A stretch of 64,000 bases of DNA, taken from the NCBI GenBank assembly GCA_028571685.1, contig CM053162.1, positions 71,660,351-71,724,350 of the forward strand, read 5' to 3'. How positions within the stretch are numbered: position 1 is the first letter of the stretch; every line of letters starts with the position of its first letter. This DNA comes from Heterohyrax brucei. Taxonomy: Eukaryota > Chordata > Mammalia > Hyracoidea > Procaviidae. Of this stretch, positions 1 through 10,980 are shown in pieces. A program made the position numbers and the translations under genes. Below the pieces are notes generated by a model. The model saw nothing but the letters and a program-made list of their open reading frames with translations, ran no database searches and was not told the origin of the DNA.

Positions 1-1061
1 CAGGGTCTCTATGAGTTGGCATCAACTCGAATGCTGTTGTCTTTGGCGTTTTTTTTTAAAGGCATGTCCAATCCCATTCTCCTTATTTTTTAAACTTTCT
101 CTGGCTGTTGTCCAACATTCACTTTTCAGAAGAAATTTATAATTCACCAGTTCTGTTCCAAAAATACTCCCTTGGGATTTTGATTGTGATAGCTCATGGC
201 CACTCCGTAGCGTGAGGCTGAGCTGACACCCCACACAGATCAAGTAGGGTCTCCAGCAGCTCTACCCTCCCAAGGCAAGCATGCCAAGGCCTTCCCACTG
301 GGCTCTCTGACCCAGCCTCTGATTCCCAGGTGTCTGAGAAAAGACAGCTTGCTACATATCCATTGTCTAGGTTCTTTCCTTCCCCCGTGCCACCTGGATT
401 AGAACCTGAGCTTTCAGAGTCCGAACAGTCAAAGTGAGACTCATAGGGATGACAGAACCCATGAGGACAACACACCGTGTCCCTCCTCCTAGCAAGTCAC
501 ACCCTGTAAGATTTAGCACTCAGAGCCTCACATGAGACCAGCCCTGGGTTCCAGATGACATCTCTTGTTAACCACTTTGTTGAGGCATGATTCACGTCTG
601 TTAAACTTCTCTCGTAAGTGTGCAATCAGATGGCTTTTAGTACATTTGCAGAACCGTGCAGACATCGCCACAGCCGCCTTCAGCTTGTCTCCAAAACCAA
701 AACCAAACTCACTGCCACTGAGTTGATTTCAACTCATAGTGACCCTAGAAGACAGAGTAGAACTGCCCCATAGAGTTTCCAAAGGGTGCCTGGCAGATTC
801 GAACTGCTGACCTTTTGGTGAGCAGATGTAGCACTTCACCGCTACTCCACCAGGGTTTCAGCTCACCTCTAGCATCCCACAAACGGAGCACGGCCAAATC
901 CCACCGCTGTGTTTACAGTCATCCTCTGGGTGCCTCTGTCCGGAGGATGACCATGTCAGGAAGAGTCAGGGAGACAGCCGCAGGGGCCCCACGGATCCAC
1001 AGCACGACACCAGGCTCCTCCTGAGGGCGCTGGCCTAGCTGACCCCCATCACTCCTTCCAG
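1..1061. other. SLC4A5: Intron upstream of window exon 1
   Basis: Intronic sequence. Positions 545-680 resemble an old LINE-1 3' region (tttgttgaggcatgattcac type). An AfroSINE occupies 691-860. No further SLC4A5 exon was recognised here. The acceptor at 1060-1061 (ccttccag) ends the intron. Confidence 0.6.
691..860 (-). repeat. AfroSINE
   Basis: Near full-length tRNA-derived SINE in reverse orientation, from the ccaaaaccaaac tail through gacagagtagaactgcccca to the 5' end ccaccagggtttc. Confidence 0.9.
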
Positions 1062-1222
1062 GTGGATAAAGTTTGAAGAAAAGGTGGAGGAGGGCGGCGA
1101 GCGCTGGAGCAAGCCCCACGTGTCCACTCTGTCTCTGCACAGCCTCTTTGAGCTCCGGACCTGCCTGCAGACGGGGACGGTGATGCTGGACCTGGACGGT
1201 GGCTCTTTACCACAGATCATAG
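1062..1222 (+). CDS. SLC4A5: SLC4A5 window exon 1 (N-terminal domain)
   Basis: Encodes residues 1-53 plus split codons at both ends, beginning [20 protein letters not shown] and ending PQII. This is the start of the conserved band-3-like cytoplasmic domain; WSKPHV and the SLHSLFELR segment are hallmarks of the SLC4 family. The acceptor is ccttccag at 1061 and the donor is gtgaga at 1223. The incoming phase is one base, which fixes the reading frame, and the last G joins AT of the next exon to give Asp. Confidence 0.96.
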
Positions 1223-2220
1223 GTGAGACGGGGCTCTGTAAAAGCGCCGGCCTATGGCTGGCGGCTGCCTGACTGTGCAGACCACACTGGCTGTGATGTT
1301 CCCAAGCCATCCCATTGGCTCTCATGTCGGTCCCACAGCTGTTTAGAGGGGAAAAGAGTGTCACCCATCAATGTAGCAGAGCTGGAAACAGCAGGGGGCT
1401 GGTGGCACAATTCTGTGCAGGAGACTTGAGTTCAGCTCCTGGCCTCTGCACCTCCCGCTCACTGCTGCCCTTGGCCAGTGGACGTGTCTGTGTTGCTAGG
1501 ACACTGGACAGGTGCCAGTGGGGCCGACAGACTGAGACAGACTGAGGAAAGGCCTGGTGATCCACTTCCAAAATCCTAACTCTGTGGATCACGAGATCTG
1601 TGCATGGGATTGCTGTGAGTTGACTCTGACCCCACGGTGACCACAAACCACATAACAGAGGAGGGGATGAGCCTGTCCGTGAGGCCAGAGACCACTCCCA
1701 CCCAGCCTTTCTATCTGGGATAAATGCATAGTCCCCATCGACAGGAAATCAGCTCTTACTCAGTGGAGTTGTGGAGGGAGGAGGTGGCTCGTCTGTTTTC
1801 CCTAAATGCTGTCAGGAGCTCTATCTCCACACGTTTAGTACTGCCAGGGTTCCGCTGGGAATATTTTGTCCAAATATGTTGCTCAAGACAATTCATTTTA
1901 GGACTCAGGCCACGTAGCCCAGCACCTCTGTGCTTCTCGGGGCACGTGCGTAGGCACCGTTTCCTTTCCTTCGTATGATGACCATGACAGAGCCTACCTA
2001 CGCACCGCAGATGCGGATGCCTGTGTCTGTCACCTGTAAGGAAGCTGAAGCTTTGGACCGTGACCAGGATCCACAGTCAGAGCAAAACCAGGACTGTGCT
2101 GTGCTTCCTGTCACCTCTAGCTCACCACCCACTAGTGATGGACAAAACAAACCCCTCCCAGCGGGGCCTGCAGTGCCCGGCTCTGTCCCATGTGAACAAA
2201 GCTCTGTGTCCCCCACACAG
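1223..2220. other. SLC4A5: Intron 1
   Basis: Contains an afrotherian SINE of a second type at about 1395-1650. I see no recognisable feature in 1651-2220 other than a normal acceptor tract (tccccacacag) before exon 2. Confidence 0.6.
1395..1650 (+). repeat. Afrotherian SINE, second family, degraded
   Basis: Shows the order 'ggtggcacaattctgtgcagg', 'gagacagactgaggaaaggcctggtgatc' split over its length, then a 3' half with gtgagttgactctgacc. A better copy of the same family lies at about 56965-57275. Confidence 0.55.
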
Positions 2221-2376
2221 ATGACGTCATCGAGAAGCAGATTGAGGAGGGTCTCCTGCGGCCGGAGCTCCGTGACAGAGTCACCTATGTCCTCCTGAGG
2301 AAGCACCGTCACCAGACCAGGAAGCCCATCCACCGCTCCCTGGTGGACATTGGAAAGTCAGTGTCTGCCACCACAG
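2221..2376 (+). CDS. SLC4A5: SLC4A5 window exon 2 (N-terminal domain)
   Basis: Encodes residues 54-105 plus a split glycine codon: [17 protein letters not shown], then a stretch rich in Arg and His ([15 protein letters not shown]) and [11 protein letters not shown]. This is the dimerising and regulatory part of the SLC4 cytoplasmic domain. Acceptor cccacacag and donor gtgagt are both strong. It is 156 bp long and leaves one base into exon 3. Confidence 0.96.
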
Positions 2377-4297
2377 GTGAGTCTGGCCACACGTGGCAGG
2401 CACTGGGCCTTGCGAGGTGCCAGCGTCACCTTCTGGTGCCAGTGGTCCCACCTCTGTGGCTGGTGATGTCCTGGTAACCTGGATGTTTCTTTATGTCCAG
2501 AGGACACCCTGGTCGCATAGTGGTAAACTGCTATGTGTGCTCACCAAACGATCAGCAGTTCAAATCCACCTGGATCTGAGTGAACTCTGACTCATAGAGA
2601 CTCTCTGTTGACAAAGTAGGGCTGCCTCATAGCATGCCCAAGAAGCACCGGGCAGGTTTGAATGGCTGACCGGCTGATTAGCAGATGTAGCGCTTAACCA
2701 CAGCGCCCCCAGGTGTTCCTCTGGGACAATAGCTGCTTTAAATTTTAACCACTATCCTCCTGCCCCTTGTCAGCTCTATGGAGCAGCTCTACTCTGTCCT
2801 ATAGGGTCGCTATGAGTCAGAATTGACTAAAGGCAGTGGGTTTGTTTTTTATGTCCTGAAGAAATGGTGACCTTCTGGGAAATGTTCCATAGCCTCTTTC
2901 CTAGAAAGCCTGTGGGAGCCCCTGCCACACCCCAGTGCTGTGCCCAGCTCCAGAGCAGGACCTGTCTAGGCAGAGAGCAAGCCCCACAAGTCCACACGGA
3001 CTCCACACAGCCTCTCTGAGCTTTGACCGGCCTGAAGGGAGGTCGGTCTCTGCATTGCTGGGATGCGGAGCGGAGCTTGGCCTGGGCCACACAATGGAAT
3101 CACCTGGAGTTGGAACCCTGGGCAAGTGCCAGGACTGGTGTCCCCAAGGGGTACACTCAGTTGGTCTGGGGTCTAGGCTGGCGTCAGAAGGTGGAGAGTT
3201 CCCCAGGCGGTGTTCGTGTGCAGATGGGCTGGGAGGGGCCAAGGAAGAGCTTGACAGGGACCTGAACAGCTCCCACCAAACCTCCAGGAGAAGCCTCCGC
3301 AGGAACGGTGTCCATCGTGAAGGTTGACAGAGGCTGGTGAGCAGGGTGCCAGGCCCTGCAGACCCAGCAGCCGGGGACATTCTGATCATGGGTGGCTGGT
3401 CCCGCATGCCGTCTCAGGATCCAGCCCTCCCTCTCGGCCCCTCCTCCGCGCCTGAGGACACTCTCCGTGCTGAACCCATTAGATAAACACCACAATCAGA
3501 AAAAGGTCAATAAAGTAGCCAAATAAAGAGCTGAAAGGAGCGTTGGTCAGTTAGCCTTTTAAAAATAGAAAGCGTTTGGCCTCTCACAGCACCAGGACAT
3601 AAACGTTAGCATGGTCCCCCGCGCAGGCAACACCGAGGACTCCACACAGGTCAGTGCGCGTCATCTCTTGCAGGACTGCAAGTTAGGAGCTGTTAGCAGC
3701 ATCCTGGAGTCTGAGGCCCAGAGACGCTAAGTCACTGGCCTGAGGTCCCATCGCCGGTCAGTGGACGAGGGAGGCTAACCCCAGTGGCTGGAGACGCGCT
3801 GCTGCGGCCTGATTTTCTCTCTGTCTTCCTTGTAATAGTACATCGCCCCTGTAAACGTGCTCAAACTACTGATTTGTTTTCTATAACAAACAAACAAAAG
3901 CTTCCTTTCAGGGGGAAAATATCTTTTTATTTTCTAAATTCTATTGTTGAGATTATTCACAGCAAAACATACACCAACTCACCTGTTTCTCTAGGAGCAA
4001 TTCAGTGACGCCGAAAATCTGGGCAGCTGCACCCACCCACCTTTCTGAGCTGTCCCCCACCCCCGTTAACATTGCTCATTGACCCTAAAGTGCCCACCTA
4101 ATCTGTCAGGTTGCTGTTGTCCCTTTGACCCCATACACATCGTTCTTGAAAGAGCATAATGCTTAGGACGGACCTTAAAAACCCTTTCCTCCCTGAGTTT
4201 TCCTTTCCAATGGCTGTAACTTACCTCGTGCTGATCGAAGGTGAGACCTCACCCCCCCAGGATGCCCACACCAGGTCTTCTCTATCCCTCCTCCCAG
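2377..4297. other. SLC4A5: Intron 2
   Basis: Holds a nested AfroSINE cluster at 2501-2858, a MIR-like stretch near 3690-3780 (ggcccagagacgctaagtca), and a LINE-1-like stretch at about 3915-4150. I see nothing recognisable in 2860-3690. Confidence 0.55.
2501..2858 (+). repeat. Split AfroSINE with an inverted AfroSINE inside
   Basis: The 5' half of a plus-strand AfroSINE (2501-2572, ggacaccctggtcgcatagt) and a plus-strand 3' half (about 2770-2858, ctctgtcctatagggtcgct) flank a minus-strand copy at 2573-2713. The minus copy probably inserted into the plus copy. Confidence 0.7.
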
Positions 4298-4393
4298 GTC
4301 GCAGCCCTGCCCGCAGTCCCACGGCTGGCACAAGTCTGCACCATTCCACCGAGGACTTGAGGATGCGAGAGGGTGCCACCTATGGACACCTGC
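4298..4393 (+). CDS. SLC4A5: SLC4A5 window exon 3
   Basis: Encodes residues 107-137 with split codons at both ends: [29 protein letters not shown]. This is the serine-rich linker of the N-terminal domain, with several basic-Ser motifs that could be phosphorylated. Length is 96 bp. The donor at 4394 (gtgagtgtgtcc) is also the first bases of a roughly 35-bp tandem repeat that continues into the intron, so the boundary lies exactly where the minisatellite begins. Confidence 0.93.
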
Positions 4394-4735
4394 GTGAGTG
4401 TGTCCTCTGCCCTGAGTGAAGTTTGTGTGAGTGTGTCCTCTGCCCCAAGTGACAGAGTCTATGTGTGAGTGTGTCCTGTGCCCCTAGTGATATAGTCTGT
4501 ATAAATGTGTCATCTGCCTCGAGTGATGGAGTCTGTCTGTGTGTGTCCTCTGCCCCGAATGACAGAGTCTGTGTGTGTGTCTTCTGCATCGAGTGACAGT
4601 CTGTGCATGAGTCTGTCTTCTGCCCCAAGTGACAGAGTTTTTGTGAGCATGTCCACTGCCCTGAGTGACAGTCTGTGCGTGAGTGTATCCTCTGCCCCGT
4701 GGGACAGAGTCTGTGAGTGTCCTTTGTCCCAGATA
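4394..4735 (+). repeat. About 35-bp minisatellite starting at exon 3 donor
   Basis: About ten imperfect units of the form gtgagtgtgtcctctgcccc followed by gagtgacagagtctgtgt. The first unit contains the real donor of exon 3, and units near 4425, 4464, 4642, 4678 and 4712 repeat a gtgag-type donor-like start. Confidence 0.9.
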
Positions 4736-5838
4736 AGGGCCTCTCTCCAGATGTGGCAGCTGTGGGGTGTAGATGCTTTCATAAATGCTGTCAGGGAACC
4801 GAGGCTGAGGATCTGCCCCAGGAGGAGCTAGGCCTCCTCCTGGACCAGAGCTGCCCCCACAGCTGACTTGCCCCTAATCCTCTAAACAGTGGCAGAGGAA
4901 CCAAGCTCTGGACTGAGTCCTGGCCCAATTAACACCCAGTCTGAGGGCTAGGTGTCTTTGTTAATACTGCTGTTTTCACTAAACTGATCATTTTCCCTAT
5001 TTTGATGAAAAGCCTTCCCTAGAAACTGAGTTAAATATAGTATCAGTCCTTCCCAGGACCCACAGTGAGGTGACAGTCTCCATCATCATTCAGATGGGAC
5101 GCCGACAGCTGCATACCCTCCAGGGCCTAGGGAAGGGTCAGGGGGCTGAGGCGGTGAGCAGTCACAGACCTGGGGTCAGGCAGGATAAGATGCACTGTTT
5201 GAAGAGCTGGGGGACAAAGAGAAGTGCCAACTTGGAAATGAAGAGTTAGAGACAAAGGAGTATCTCTCCTTAAGCACTTGATCTAAAACACCAAGATAAG
5301 AATGAGAGAAGCCCACGGCCGGGCGTCTGTCCAGGCCCCAGGGGGTACTGTGGGCCCTCCTGGCTGAGTGATTTGCTCCTGTCTTTCTCCCTCTGTGTCT
5401 AATGACTCACGTCGCGTGGTCTTCCTAGTCTTTGTGATTCCAACCACTGACCCATGAGGCCACAGCCAGCAAACGGCGTGGCTGCAGGAAGAGCCTTTCA
5501 TACAGTTCGTGGTTTCTGAAGTTACCTTTGTGCCTGGCACTGCTCAGTGCCAGGGACTCAGACAACTGACCCAGTGTGTCTACCCACGGGACTCAAGGAT
5601 GACAGCTGTGTGTGGAAGGGACACTGGTCCCTGCAGGGACCCACAGAACCCAGCCAGGAAGACTTCACAACTGGCGTTGAAGGGTGGGCAAGGAGAAGGC
5701 AGGAAGCCACAGCTCTGCAGGACCGGGATGGGGGTCTTGTTTGGTTGTGAAGGGGGAAAAGACCTGTTTCAGGGCCAAGAGCCAAGACCTCGCCAGGGCC
5801 TGGGTTCCGCTAATGGGCTTCCTTCCCTCCTCTCACAG
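4736..5838. other. SLC4A5: Rest of intron 3
   Basis: I see no recognisable element beyond low-divergence unique sequence. The acceptor tract before exon 4 is ccttccctcctctcacag. Confidence 0.5.
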
Positions 5839-5894
5839 GTCACACCCAGAGTCGAAGCATGAGTGACATTTCTCACACCCCAAACACAGACCAA
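5839..5894 (+). CDS. SLC4A5: SLC4A5 window exon 4 (56 bp)
   Basis: Small exon encoding residues 138-156, HTQSRSMSDISHTPNTDQ after a split Arg codon. It continues the Ser/Thr-rich linker. The acceptor is ctctcacag and the donor is gtaaga, ending in phase 0. As I recall it, human NBCe2 has Cys at the split codon; here exon 3 C plus GT gives Arg. Confidence 0.93.
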
Positions 5895-8173
5895 GTAAGA
5901 AAGCCCCACCCCAGAGGGCGAGGTTGGAGCTGGGCTGGGGCTGGGGCTGGGGCTGGGGTCTAGGGGAGCCCCAACAGGCAGAAGTCCCCTCCTGCTGAAC
6001 AGCAAGCATCCCGGGAGTGACTGGGTTGGTATCTGGGGTCTGGGCTGGCTAGACGATGGGGATCGGCCCGTCAGTCAGGCCCTGGGGGAGGCGGGGACAG
6101 AGACCATGATCGGAGGAGGAGTCCACTGTCACTAAGCCCGGAGCTTGTGGGAGGCCTACAGAGGCTCACCTCCCACCACCCGGGAGCACCCTGGAAATGG
6201 GCTTGGGGTCTAGGCTGGCAGAACAAAGGCAGTGGGGCCCTGTGGGGACAATCCAAACCCAAACCAGACCTGCTGCTGTCCATCCATCTCCAACTCACAG
6301 TGACCCTACAGGACAGAGTAGAACTGCCCCATAGAATTTCGGAGGAGTACCTGGCAGATTTGAGCTGCTGATCTTTTAATGAGCAGCCGTAGCACTTAAC
6401 CACTGCACCACCAGGGACAACACTGATAGTTAATTAACTGGACCGTCTGCTTGTGGGTCTCCCTCCCAGGGAAGGGCGGGGGAGGGTATGTGCCTGTACC
6501 CCCCAGGAGGGGTGAAATCAGAATCCTACAAACAGGCCGAGCCAAATTCTAAGTCTCCTAGCCCTGGAGACCTTTGACCAGGGCCTGAGGCAGTCCAGAG
6601 AGGCCCCCTTGGTTTCAACCCTGTCCACCTCAAGGAGTGGTGACTTCATGGTCCCCTTTTCTGTGTCCTGGAGGTAAGTATAAAAGTATAGAAGGAAACC
6701 TGATATTTGGGGTTTGGTGACCTCTAGGCCTTCAAGATAAGCCCAGGTTTGGGGGAAGGCAAGACAAAAGGCATCCATCAGGTCATGGGAACCCTCTGGT
6801 GACCAAAATAATAAAATCATAATTATGACATCCACAAACATTTAAGGTCCATGCGTTTCATACAAGATACAATTGAACATTGTCTAAGAGCCTCATGAAG
6901 GTGCTATTATTCTGCCCATTTTAATGATGAGAACAGTGAGGCTAGAAGCAGTAAAGGAACAGGCCCAAGTTCGTACAGCTGAAAAGGAGCAAAACCTTGA
7001 TATGTACCCATGCAGTCTGGCTCCAGAGCCCATGTGAGTATCATCTGGAAAGAGCTGGGGTCTCCAAGGGGCGGGATCCAGTGGTCTCCAGTATAACCAC
7101 AGCGTCTCCTTCCCCACGGACCTGTATCTTCACAGAGCTTGTGAGAAACAGACACTGCTGTGCCCCCAGGGGAGACTCTAGTGGGGAAATAGTGACATCC
7201 ACAGGACTGCTCTTTGTCACCCTCCACTTCTGAGGCCCCTTCCTCCTTTGATGGCCTCTGGAGACTTCAACCAGCCCTGCCCTCCCCAAATGCTTCTGCT
7301 CGTCCTCTGTCTTCACAACCCTCTCTGTCCCCTCACTGTCCTGAGAGGATGTAGTCTGATGAGCTTGTGTGTACCTGCCCCTGGGTACATGAAAGAGGAC
7401 TCTGAGGTCAGTGTCTTCACCCTAAGAACGAGTGATCAACCAGAGAGTGGGGACAAGATAGTACCGAGGGCCTGTCTCTAACACCTGTCAGATCAGACCA
7501 GCTCCTTCTGCCTGTTTGTCCCCTTCCGTGAATGAACACCCATCAGAGGAACTCAACGGTGGCCATCTGAGTAGTTGCAATTGGAAAATCTTAGAAGTTA
7601 TGAACATTTCCTCAGGAGGTCACCCAGGGGTGGTTCGTGGGCAAGGAAGACTCCTCCAGACACGGAGGTGGGGCCCAGAAGTTTCAGCTGTGTGCCCTGA
7701 CTGTCAGACAAGCCGCCTCCTTCCTGCACCCACCAGAGGTGGAGGCAGAAAGAGAAGGTCTTGGTGGCTGAAACGTAAGAGCTGAGACTCTTGGTCAGCT
7801 TGGGTCAAAGAAGAGTGGCTGATAGACTGAGGCCTGAGGCACAAGGCCATCAAGGCCCATGGGCTCTCTTCTCTGACACCTGAAGTCACTATTCAGTTGA
7901 CAAAAGTTTTCACCCATGAAGGAAAGTTTTAGGGCTGAAGTCTTAGCCAGATCCTTCTAAAATCACGCCATCTACCAAGGGTCATCAGTCCTTGGGGTTA
8001 GCCAACTTTGAATCTCCTCATCTGAAAAACAAAAGTGTTTAGTGACTTTTTCATTCTCCTGAGACGTCTGGGGAGAATTTTTAAAATTAGACCTCTGGAG
8101 GGGGTGAAGGTGTGGGGGCTGAGCCCGCAGGGTATGGCATCCGTGGTCATCTCATCTCCCTTCTCCTGACCAG
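5895..8173. other. SLC4A5: Intron 4
   Basis: A short (ggggct)n run lies at about 5935-5960, an AfroSINE at 6252-6417, and a MIR-like stretch at about 6870-6985 (ctcatgaaggtgctattatt). I recognise nothing in 6985-8150. Confidence 0.5.
6252..6417 (-). repeat. AfroSINE
   Basis: Reverse-oriented copy: ccaaacccaaacc tail, gtgaccctacaggacagagt core, ccaccaggga 5' end. Confidence 0.88.
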
Positions 8174-8331
8174 CGGAGAAACAAGCTCATGAAGAAGATC
8201 CCCAAGGACTCAGAAGCATCCAATGTGCTGGTAGGTGAGGTGGACTTCCTGGACCAGCCATTCATCGCCTTCGTGCGCCTCATCCGGTCTGCTATGCTGG
8301 GCGGGGTGACTGAGGTGCCGGTCCCCACCAG
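8174..8331 (+). CDS. SLC4A5: SLC4A5 window exon 5 (N-terminal domain core)
   Basis: Encodes residues 157-208 and two bases of an Arg codon: [49 protein letters not shown]. This is a strongly conserved core of the SLC4 cytoplasmic domain; the VGEVDFL segment and the conserved EVPVPTRF junction are diagnostic of Na-coupled members. Acceptor is cctgaccag and donor gtgagc. Confidence 0.97.
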
Positions 8332-9084
8332 GTGAGCAGCCTGCCACCACATTCACCCTAATGCAGCCAGCGGTCCAGGCAGTCAGCAAGCAGGGACAGT
8401 AGAAAACCAAAAAAACCATCGCCATTGAGTCAATTCTGACTCACAGTGACCCTATAGAACAGAGTAGAACTGCTCCGTAGAGTTTCTAAGCGGCACCTGG
8501 TGGATTCGAACTGCCAGCCTTTTGGTTAGCAGCTGTAGTACTTAACCAGTATGCCACCAGAATTTCTAGTAATGGTAGAGACACTCTTAAAACAAAGAAG
8601 GAAAATGAGAGAATTTGCCAGGGAGGGAAATCTTCTGACCAGAAAAGAGTTTGATTGAAAGCAAAGAGGCGATCGTTGTCCAATGTGATGAACGTAACCA
8701 ATGTCACTAAACTGTACACGTAAAAATAGCTGAATTGGTAAATGTTTTGTTGTGTGTATTTTTGCCAAAATAAAAATGTTAAAAATCACCAAAGAGAAGA
8801 ATGCCAACAGATGGCAGAGATGCTGCTGAGTAGGGCTGGGCAGCCGGGCAGTGATTGGGGGAGTGTGGTCAGAGTGAAGAAAGAGGGGTTTTCAGAGCAA
8901 ATGCAGCGTTACAAAGAGGGAAGGATGGGGGATGGTCAGCTAAGCGGTAGGCACAGATGCTGACGAGTGCTGGGAAATTCTGCTGCATGCCAGCTTCTGT
9001 CTCCCCTCTACTCCTTAAACTTTTCCTTCTCATTTTCCTCCTCCTCCTCTTTCATCTCCATCTCCTTCATCTTCTTCTTTGCAG
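8332..9084. other. SLC4A5: Intron 5
   Basis: Contains an AfroSINE at 8403-8566 and the 3' end of an old LINE-1 at about 8690-8795 (actgtacacgtaaaaatagc then ccaaaataaaaatg). An unusually long pyrimidine tract at about 9000-9084 precedes exon 6. Confidence 0.65.
8403..8566 (-). repeat. AfroSINE
   Basis: Reverse copy with aaaaccaaaaaaacc tail, cagtgaccctatagaacaga core and ccaccagaatttc end. Confidence 0.88.
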
Positions 9085-9172
9085 GTTTCTGTTCATTCTG
9101 CTGGGACCTTCTGGGAGATCAAAATCCTACAATGAAATTGGCCGTGCCATTGCCACCCTCATGGTGGATGAC
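9085..9172 (+). CDS. SLC4A5: SLC4A5 window exon 6
   Basis: Encodes residues 209-238: [20 protein letters not shown] then AIATLMVDD. The GPxGrxxxYxEIGRaxATLMxD signature is shared by SLC4 cytoplasmic domains. The acceptor follows an extended pyrimidine-rich tract of about 85 bases; the donor gtaggt closes in phase 0. Confidence 0.97.
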
Positions 9173-10381
9173 GTAGGTGGCAGCAAGAAGCGTGTGCTCC
9201 TGGGCATTGCGACCCCTGCCCTATGCACTGTAGATGCACTTCTTCACTGGTGCAGGCCTGCACTGGGAGGCACATTTGAGCAGCTACTATGTGCCAGGCC
9301 CTGTGAAGAACGCTTGAAGGTTATTCGTATCAGGCAATGGTTGTGTCCTCCAGCAGCCCCAATCAAGTGGGAGAGACAGATTTCTAATTATGAAATTACC
9401 TGTGGGCTAACTCCTCCCAAGGAGTCAGAGATGAGGGATATTTACAGCTAAGGGTGAATAGAATTAGGCCAGCTCCAGCTTGAGCCTAGGAGGTGGGCAT
9501 TCCAGACTGAGGGACAAGGGCAGTGGCTCAGAGATGGAGGGATGGGATGGAAGTGGTCCATGGATGCTTAGTGTAACTGCTCCGAGGGCAGAAGCTGACA
9601 CTATGGAGCTGTGTAGGGAAAGCTGAGTATTTGCACTCTGTGGACAGAGTGTGGAGCGGAGCCTAGAGGACTTTAAACACAGGTGTAACTTGATCAACTC
9701 TCTGATTTGGAAAGCACACCTGGAGACAATGTAGAAAGACAGCCCAGACTTGCCAGGGTGAAGGGCTGGACTGGTTGCTGCCCAGGCAGTTCTGACTCAA
9801 GGTGAACCTGCGTGTGTCCAAGGACAACTGAACTCTGCAGGGTCTTCAGTGGCTGATTTTTCAGACATAGATCACCAAGGTGCCTCTGGGTGGACTCAAA
9901 CCTCCAACAGTGGAATTCATTAACTCTACACAGTGCCCAGGACCTGTAGTGAAGGGCTAAAGAAAAATCTCCATGTGGTCAAGTCAACTCTGACTCATGG
10001 TCACCCTATAGGACAGAGTAGTTCTGCTTCACAGGGTTTCCAAAGAGTGGTTAGTGGATTCAAACTTCTAGCTTTCAGTTAGCAGCTGCATCTAGGAAGT
10101 AATAAATAGACTTGAAATACTTGACCTTCTTAGGCTGGATTTTGCAAAGGTTGTCTAAAGTGCTTGCTCTGTTGAAAACCGAAACCAAAAAGGCTAACTA
10201 ACTCCACGTCCTACAGTGGGAGTACGGAGGCTGCCCTTTGGGAGTCCCATTTCCCAGTGGGCCTCATCTCACTTCTTTCCCACATTCTCCCCTTGAAAGC
10301 CCAGAGTGAGTGGGTGGCATGTTTTGGGGGGGGCTTGACAGAGATCTGACCTTTTTTGCTTCCCACCCACTTCCCCACCAG
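9173..10381. other. SLC4A5: Intron 6
   Basis: A MIR/L2-like stretch lies at about 9265-9320 (gagcagctactatgtgccag), a degraded SINE of the third type at about 9765-9935, and an AfroSINE at 9966-10092. Nothing else was recognised. Confidence 0.5.
9966..10092 (-). repeat. AfroSINE, 5' truncated
   Basis: Reverse copy with atggtcaccctataggacag core, then gattcaaacttctagctttc; the tRNA-like 5' end is missing. Confidence 0.8.
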
Positions 10382-10536
10382 CTATTCAGCGACGTGGCCT
10401 ACAAAGCCCGCAATAGGGATGATCTGATCGCAGGAATTGATGAGTTTCTGGATGAGGTCATCGTCCTTCCCCCTGGAGAATGGGACCCAAACATCCGAAT
10501 TGAGCCCCCCAAGAAAGTGCCCTCTGCTGACAAGAG
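10382..10536 (+). CDS. SLC4A5: SLC4A5 window exon 7
   Basis: Encodes residues 239-289 plus two bases of Arg: [51 protein letters not shown]. This closes the folded cytoplasmic domain; the [17 protein letters not shown] motif is highly conserved in NBC members. Acceptor is cccaccag and donor gtgtgt. Confidence 0.97.
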
Positions 10537-10806
10537 GTGTGTCGGGAAGGGGGCACAAAAGCAGCCCTGCTTCCGTTGTGTCACTCTGTGTCATTTCATG
10601 TCTCTGTAAACATTCTGGAGCTGATATGACTCGGTGTAAGCATCTGTGTGGTCCAGGTGACCTGTATGTGGCTGTTGGCAGCTCATGTTTGGCACTTTGT
10701 TCTATATGTTTTAGGACATTTCATCATTGTTGTTGGAGAGGTTTAGGATGTCCTGGGAACAGGCAAAATTGGAGCCCTACTCTCCTGCCCACCCTTCTGC
10801 TTACAG

Positions 10807-10980
10807 GAAATCCGTGTTCTCCCTGGCGGAGCTTGGTCAGATGAATGGCTCAGTGGGCGGTGGTGGCGGGCCACCTGGAGGAGGCAGCAGTGGTGGCCGG
10901 GCTGGTGGTGGGAGTGCCGGAGATGACGACGAGATGCCGGCTGTGCACGAAATTGGGGAAGAGCTTCTCTGGACAGGAAG
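10807..10980 (+). CDS. SLC4A5: SLC4A5 window exon 8 with Gly-rich insert
   Basis: Encodes residues 290-347 plus two bases of Arg: [16 protein letters not shown], a glycine-rich low-complexity run (residues about 307-329, [14 protein letters not shown] then AGGGSAG), acidic DDDEMP, and [12 protein letters not shown] leading to the membrane domain. The glycine run is characteristic of NBCe2 and absent from NBCe1; it appears shorter than the human run I recall. It probably forms a flexible linker. The donor gtgccc is non-consensus at +3 to +5. Confidence 0.95.

Noticed and set aside
8957..9451. 164-codon open frame on + across exon 6
   Set aside because: The Leu-rich start is the pyrimidine tract before the acceptor and the end is intron; only 9085-9172 is coding.
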